5,937 nt of DNA from Clostridia bacterium (GTDB lineage: Bacteria; Bacillota_A; Clostridia; Oscillospirales; CAG-382), in NCBI GenBank assembly GCA_017517985.1, contig JAFWWX010000008.1, positions 1 through 5,937 of the forward strand, given 5' to 3'. The position numbers and the translations under genes were made by a program. Shown in pieces: positions 5,461-5,937 of this stretch; the stretch's first letter is position 1, and every line of letters starts with the position of its first letter. The notes below the pieces were generated by a model that saw only the letters and a program-made list of their open reading frames with translations, did not search any database and was not told the origin of the DNA.

Positions 5461-5474
5461 ACGGTTTAGACCGT
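5461..5474. promoter_or_regulatory. Inverted repeat ACGGT-N4-ACCGT, copy B
   Basis: This is an exact second copy of the inverted repeat at 5239-5252, 222 bases away, in the same position relative to the relic start codon at 5402. Two identical sites could act together if a regulator binds them, but the duplication alone explains their presence. Confidence 0.35.
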
Positions 5475-5552
5475 AACGAATTAAAAAATAGCCGATGGAA
5501 ATTTCATAAACGATACATTGGTCATTTTGAAAATTTCTATTTGAAAAATGTC

Positions 5553-5587
5553 AAAAAAACGGACTTAACTCCGAGGATTTCACCTCG
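5553..5587 (-). terminator. Weak terminator or attenuator-like hairpins at the end of the giant gene
   Basis: On the minus strand, CGAGG-N6-CCTCG (5587-5572) encloses the giant gene's TGA. It is directly followed by a short CGGA-N6-TCCG stem (5573-5560) and then seven T residues (5559-5553). The two stems overlap by two bases and are alternatives. The T-run is right for intrinsic termination, but the stem next to it is only 4 bp, so termination would be weak or partial. Copy A keeps the CGGA/TCCG stem (5352-5339), but its T-run is interrupted (GTGTTTTTT) and the CGAGG/CCTCG stem is lost. Confidence 0.35.
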
Positions 5588-5937
5588 CAGTTTCTCTGCT
5601 TTTTTCTTTATCGGGTTGCTCTGTTTCTTCGATTTCACCATCATCAATTTCATTGTCATTGTGGTTCATATCAAGTAGTGCATTGAGTTCTCCGAGCCTT
5701 TCCATCTTTGCGTTCAATTCATCCTCTTGCGGGAACGGCTGTTCAATCTGTTCTTTGGCATTGGCAAGCTGTGTCTTGGTATCTTCAAGCTGTTCAATAC
5801 AAGCGGTTTTCTTTTTCTCAAAGTCACCGATGAGATTATCAAGTCTTGTGATGTTACCGTGAACATCCGAGCCAAGCGGAGTAGAATGACGAAGTGAGCC
5901 GACAAGAGTTAAGATGAATTGTTTTTGGAAAGTGTCA
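5580..5937 (-). CDS. C-terminal tail of a giant ICE helicase/DNA-methylase-type protein (partial)
   Basis: The frame enters from the right edge and ends at TGA 5582-5580, leaving 118 complete C-terminal residues. It reads from DTFQKQFILTLVGSLRH through PLGSDVHGNITRLDNLIGDF, a coiled-coil segment EKKKTACIEQLEDTKTQLAN and AKEQIEQPFPQEDELNAKME, then RLGELNALLDMN and an acidic tail ending EKSRETAR. The G-N-I-x-R-L-D-N-L, T-K-x-Q-L-A-N-A-K and R-L-x-E-L-N-A-L-L pattern is what I recognise as the end of very long (about 2000-3000 aa) SNF2-type helicase/N12-class methylase proteins of Clostridia ICEs, which are thought to protect or remodel element DNA. No catalytic motif is inside the window, so enzyme activity cannot be judged here. 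Its last codons are duplicated 222 bp downstream. Confidence 0.75.
   Translation of the reverse strand, partial: DTFQKQFILTLVGSLRHSTPLGSDVHGNITRLDNLIGDFEKKKTACIEQLEDTKTQLANAKEQIEQPFPQEDELNAKMERLGELNALLDMNHNDNEIDDGEIEETEQPDKEKSRETAR

Larger units (their letters stand above)
5383..5604. repeat. 222-bp tandem direct repeat, copy B (adjacent to the giant gene's tail)
   Basis: This is the partner of copy A. Here the upstream part is the true coding end of the giant protein, while the downstream part holds a copy of the 98-aa gene's start (MAYTPIK) that no longer leads into that gene. Together the two copies fill 5181-5579, the only stretch over 300 bases without an intact gene. Beyond the relic ORF, inverted repeats and weak terminator-like hairpins, I see nothing else in it. 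Confidence 0.9.

Noticed and set aside
5229..5678. Two similar plus-strand frames starting MILHGLDR at 5229 and 5451
   Set aside because: They recur only because of the 222-bp repeat, lack ribosome sites, and diverge at their ends; copy B also runs antisense into the giant gene's tail.
5714..5905. 63-codon minus-strand frame with ATG at 5905
   Set aside because: It is out of frame with the giant gene's tail, which is open to the edge and has recognisable family sequence; the alternative product is basic and featureless.

Overview
The window looks like part of the conjugation and accessory module of an integrative and conjugative element (ICE) from a low-to-moderate GC, Clostridia-type Firmicute, probably a gut Ruminococcaceae/Lachnospiraceae relative. 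The evidence is gene content and order: PcfB-like protein, MobP-type relaxase, MobC, DUF3846, DUF3991/TOPRIM primase-like, DUF3848 and the tail of a giant helicase/methylase-type protein. Strong AGGAGG-type ribosome sites fit this host range. Every supportable gene is on the minus strand, so transcription runs from the right edge to the left. I see no tRNA, rRNA, CRISPR array, IS element or resistance gene.

Reading in the direction of transcription: 5937-5580 is the C-terminal tail of a large protein entering from the right. About 400 bases with no intact gene follow (5579-5181). They hold a 222-bp tandem direct repeat that carries a chimeric relic ORF made from the start of the next gene joined to the end of the previous one. 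Then comes a tightly packed run: a 98-aa hypothetical, a 55-aa cysteine-rich protein, a DUF3848 protein, a DUF3991/TOPRIM protein, a DpnD/PcfM + DUF3846 protein and a 100-aa acidic DpnD-like protein. Most of these are joined by 4-base ATGA/GTGA overlaps or near-zero gaps, so they should be one translationally coupled operon.

A 114-bp gap with two strong inverted repeats (2444-2557) separates this run from the mobilisation genes and is my best oriT candidate. The mobilisation block is a 34-aa hydrophobic peptide, MobC (ribbon-helix-helix nicking accessory), the relaxase, and a PcfB-like protein that leaves through the left edge. By family precedent, the VirD4-type coupling protein would come next.

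The most striking observation is at the mobC/relaxase junction. The real N-terminus of the relaxase, including the likely catalytic tyrosine, is encoded upstream of the first usual start codon. It begins at an ATA codon where related proteins have ATG (M-A-T-T-K-L-W type start). The same base also creates the mobC stop codon, so a single G-to-A change at position 2020 would explain both anomalies. Family names come from my recognition of translated sequence; no database search was run.
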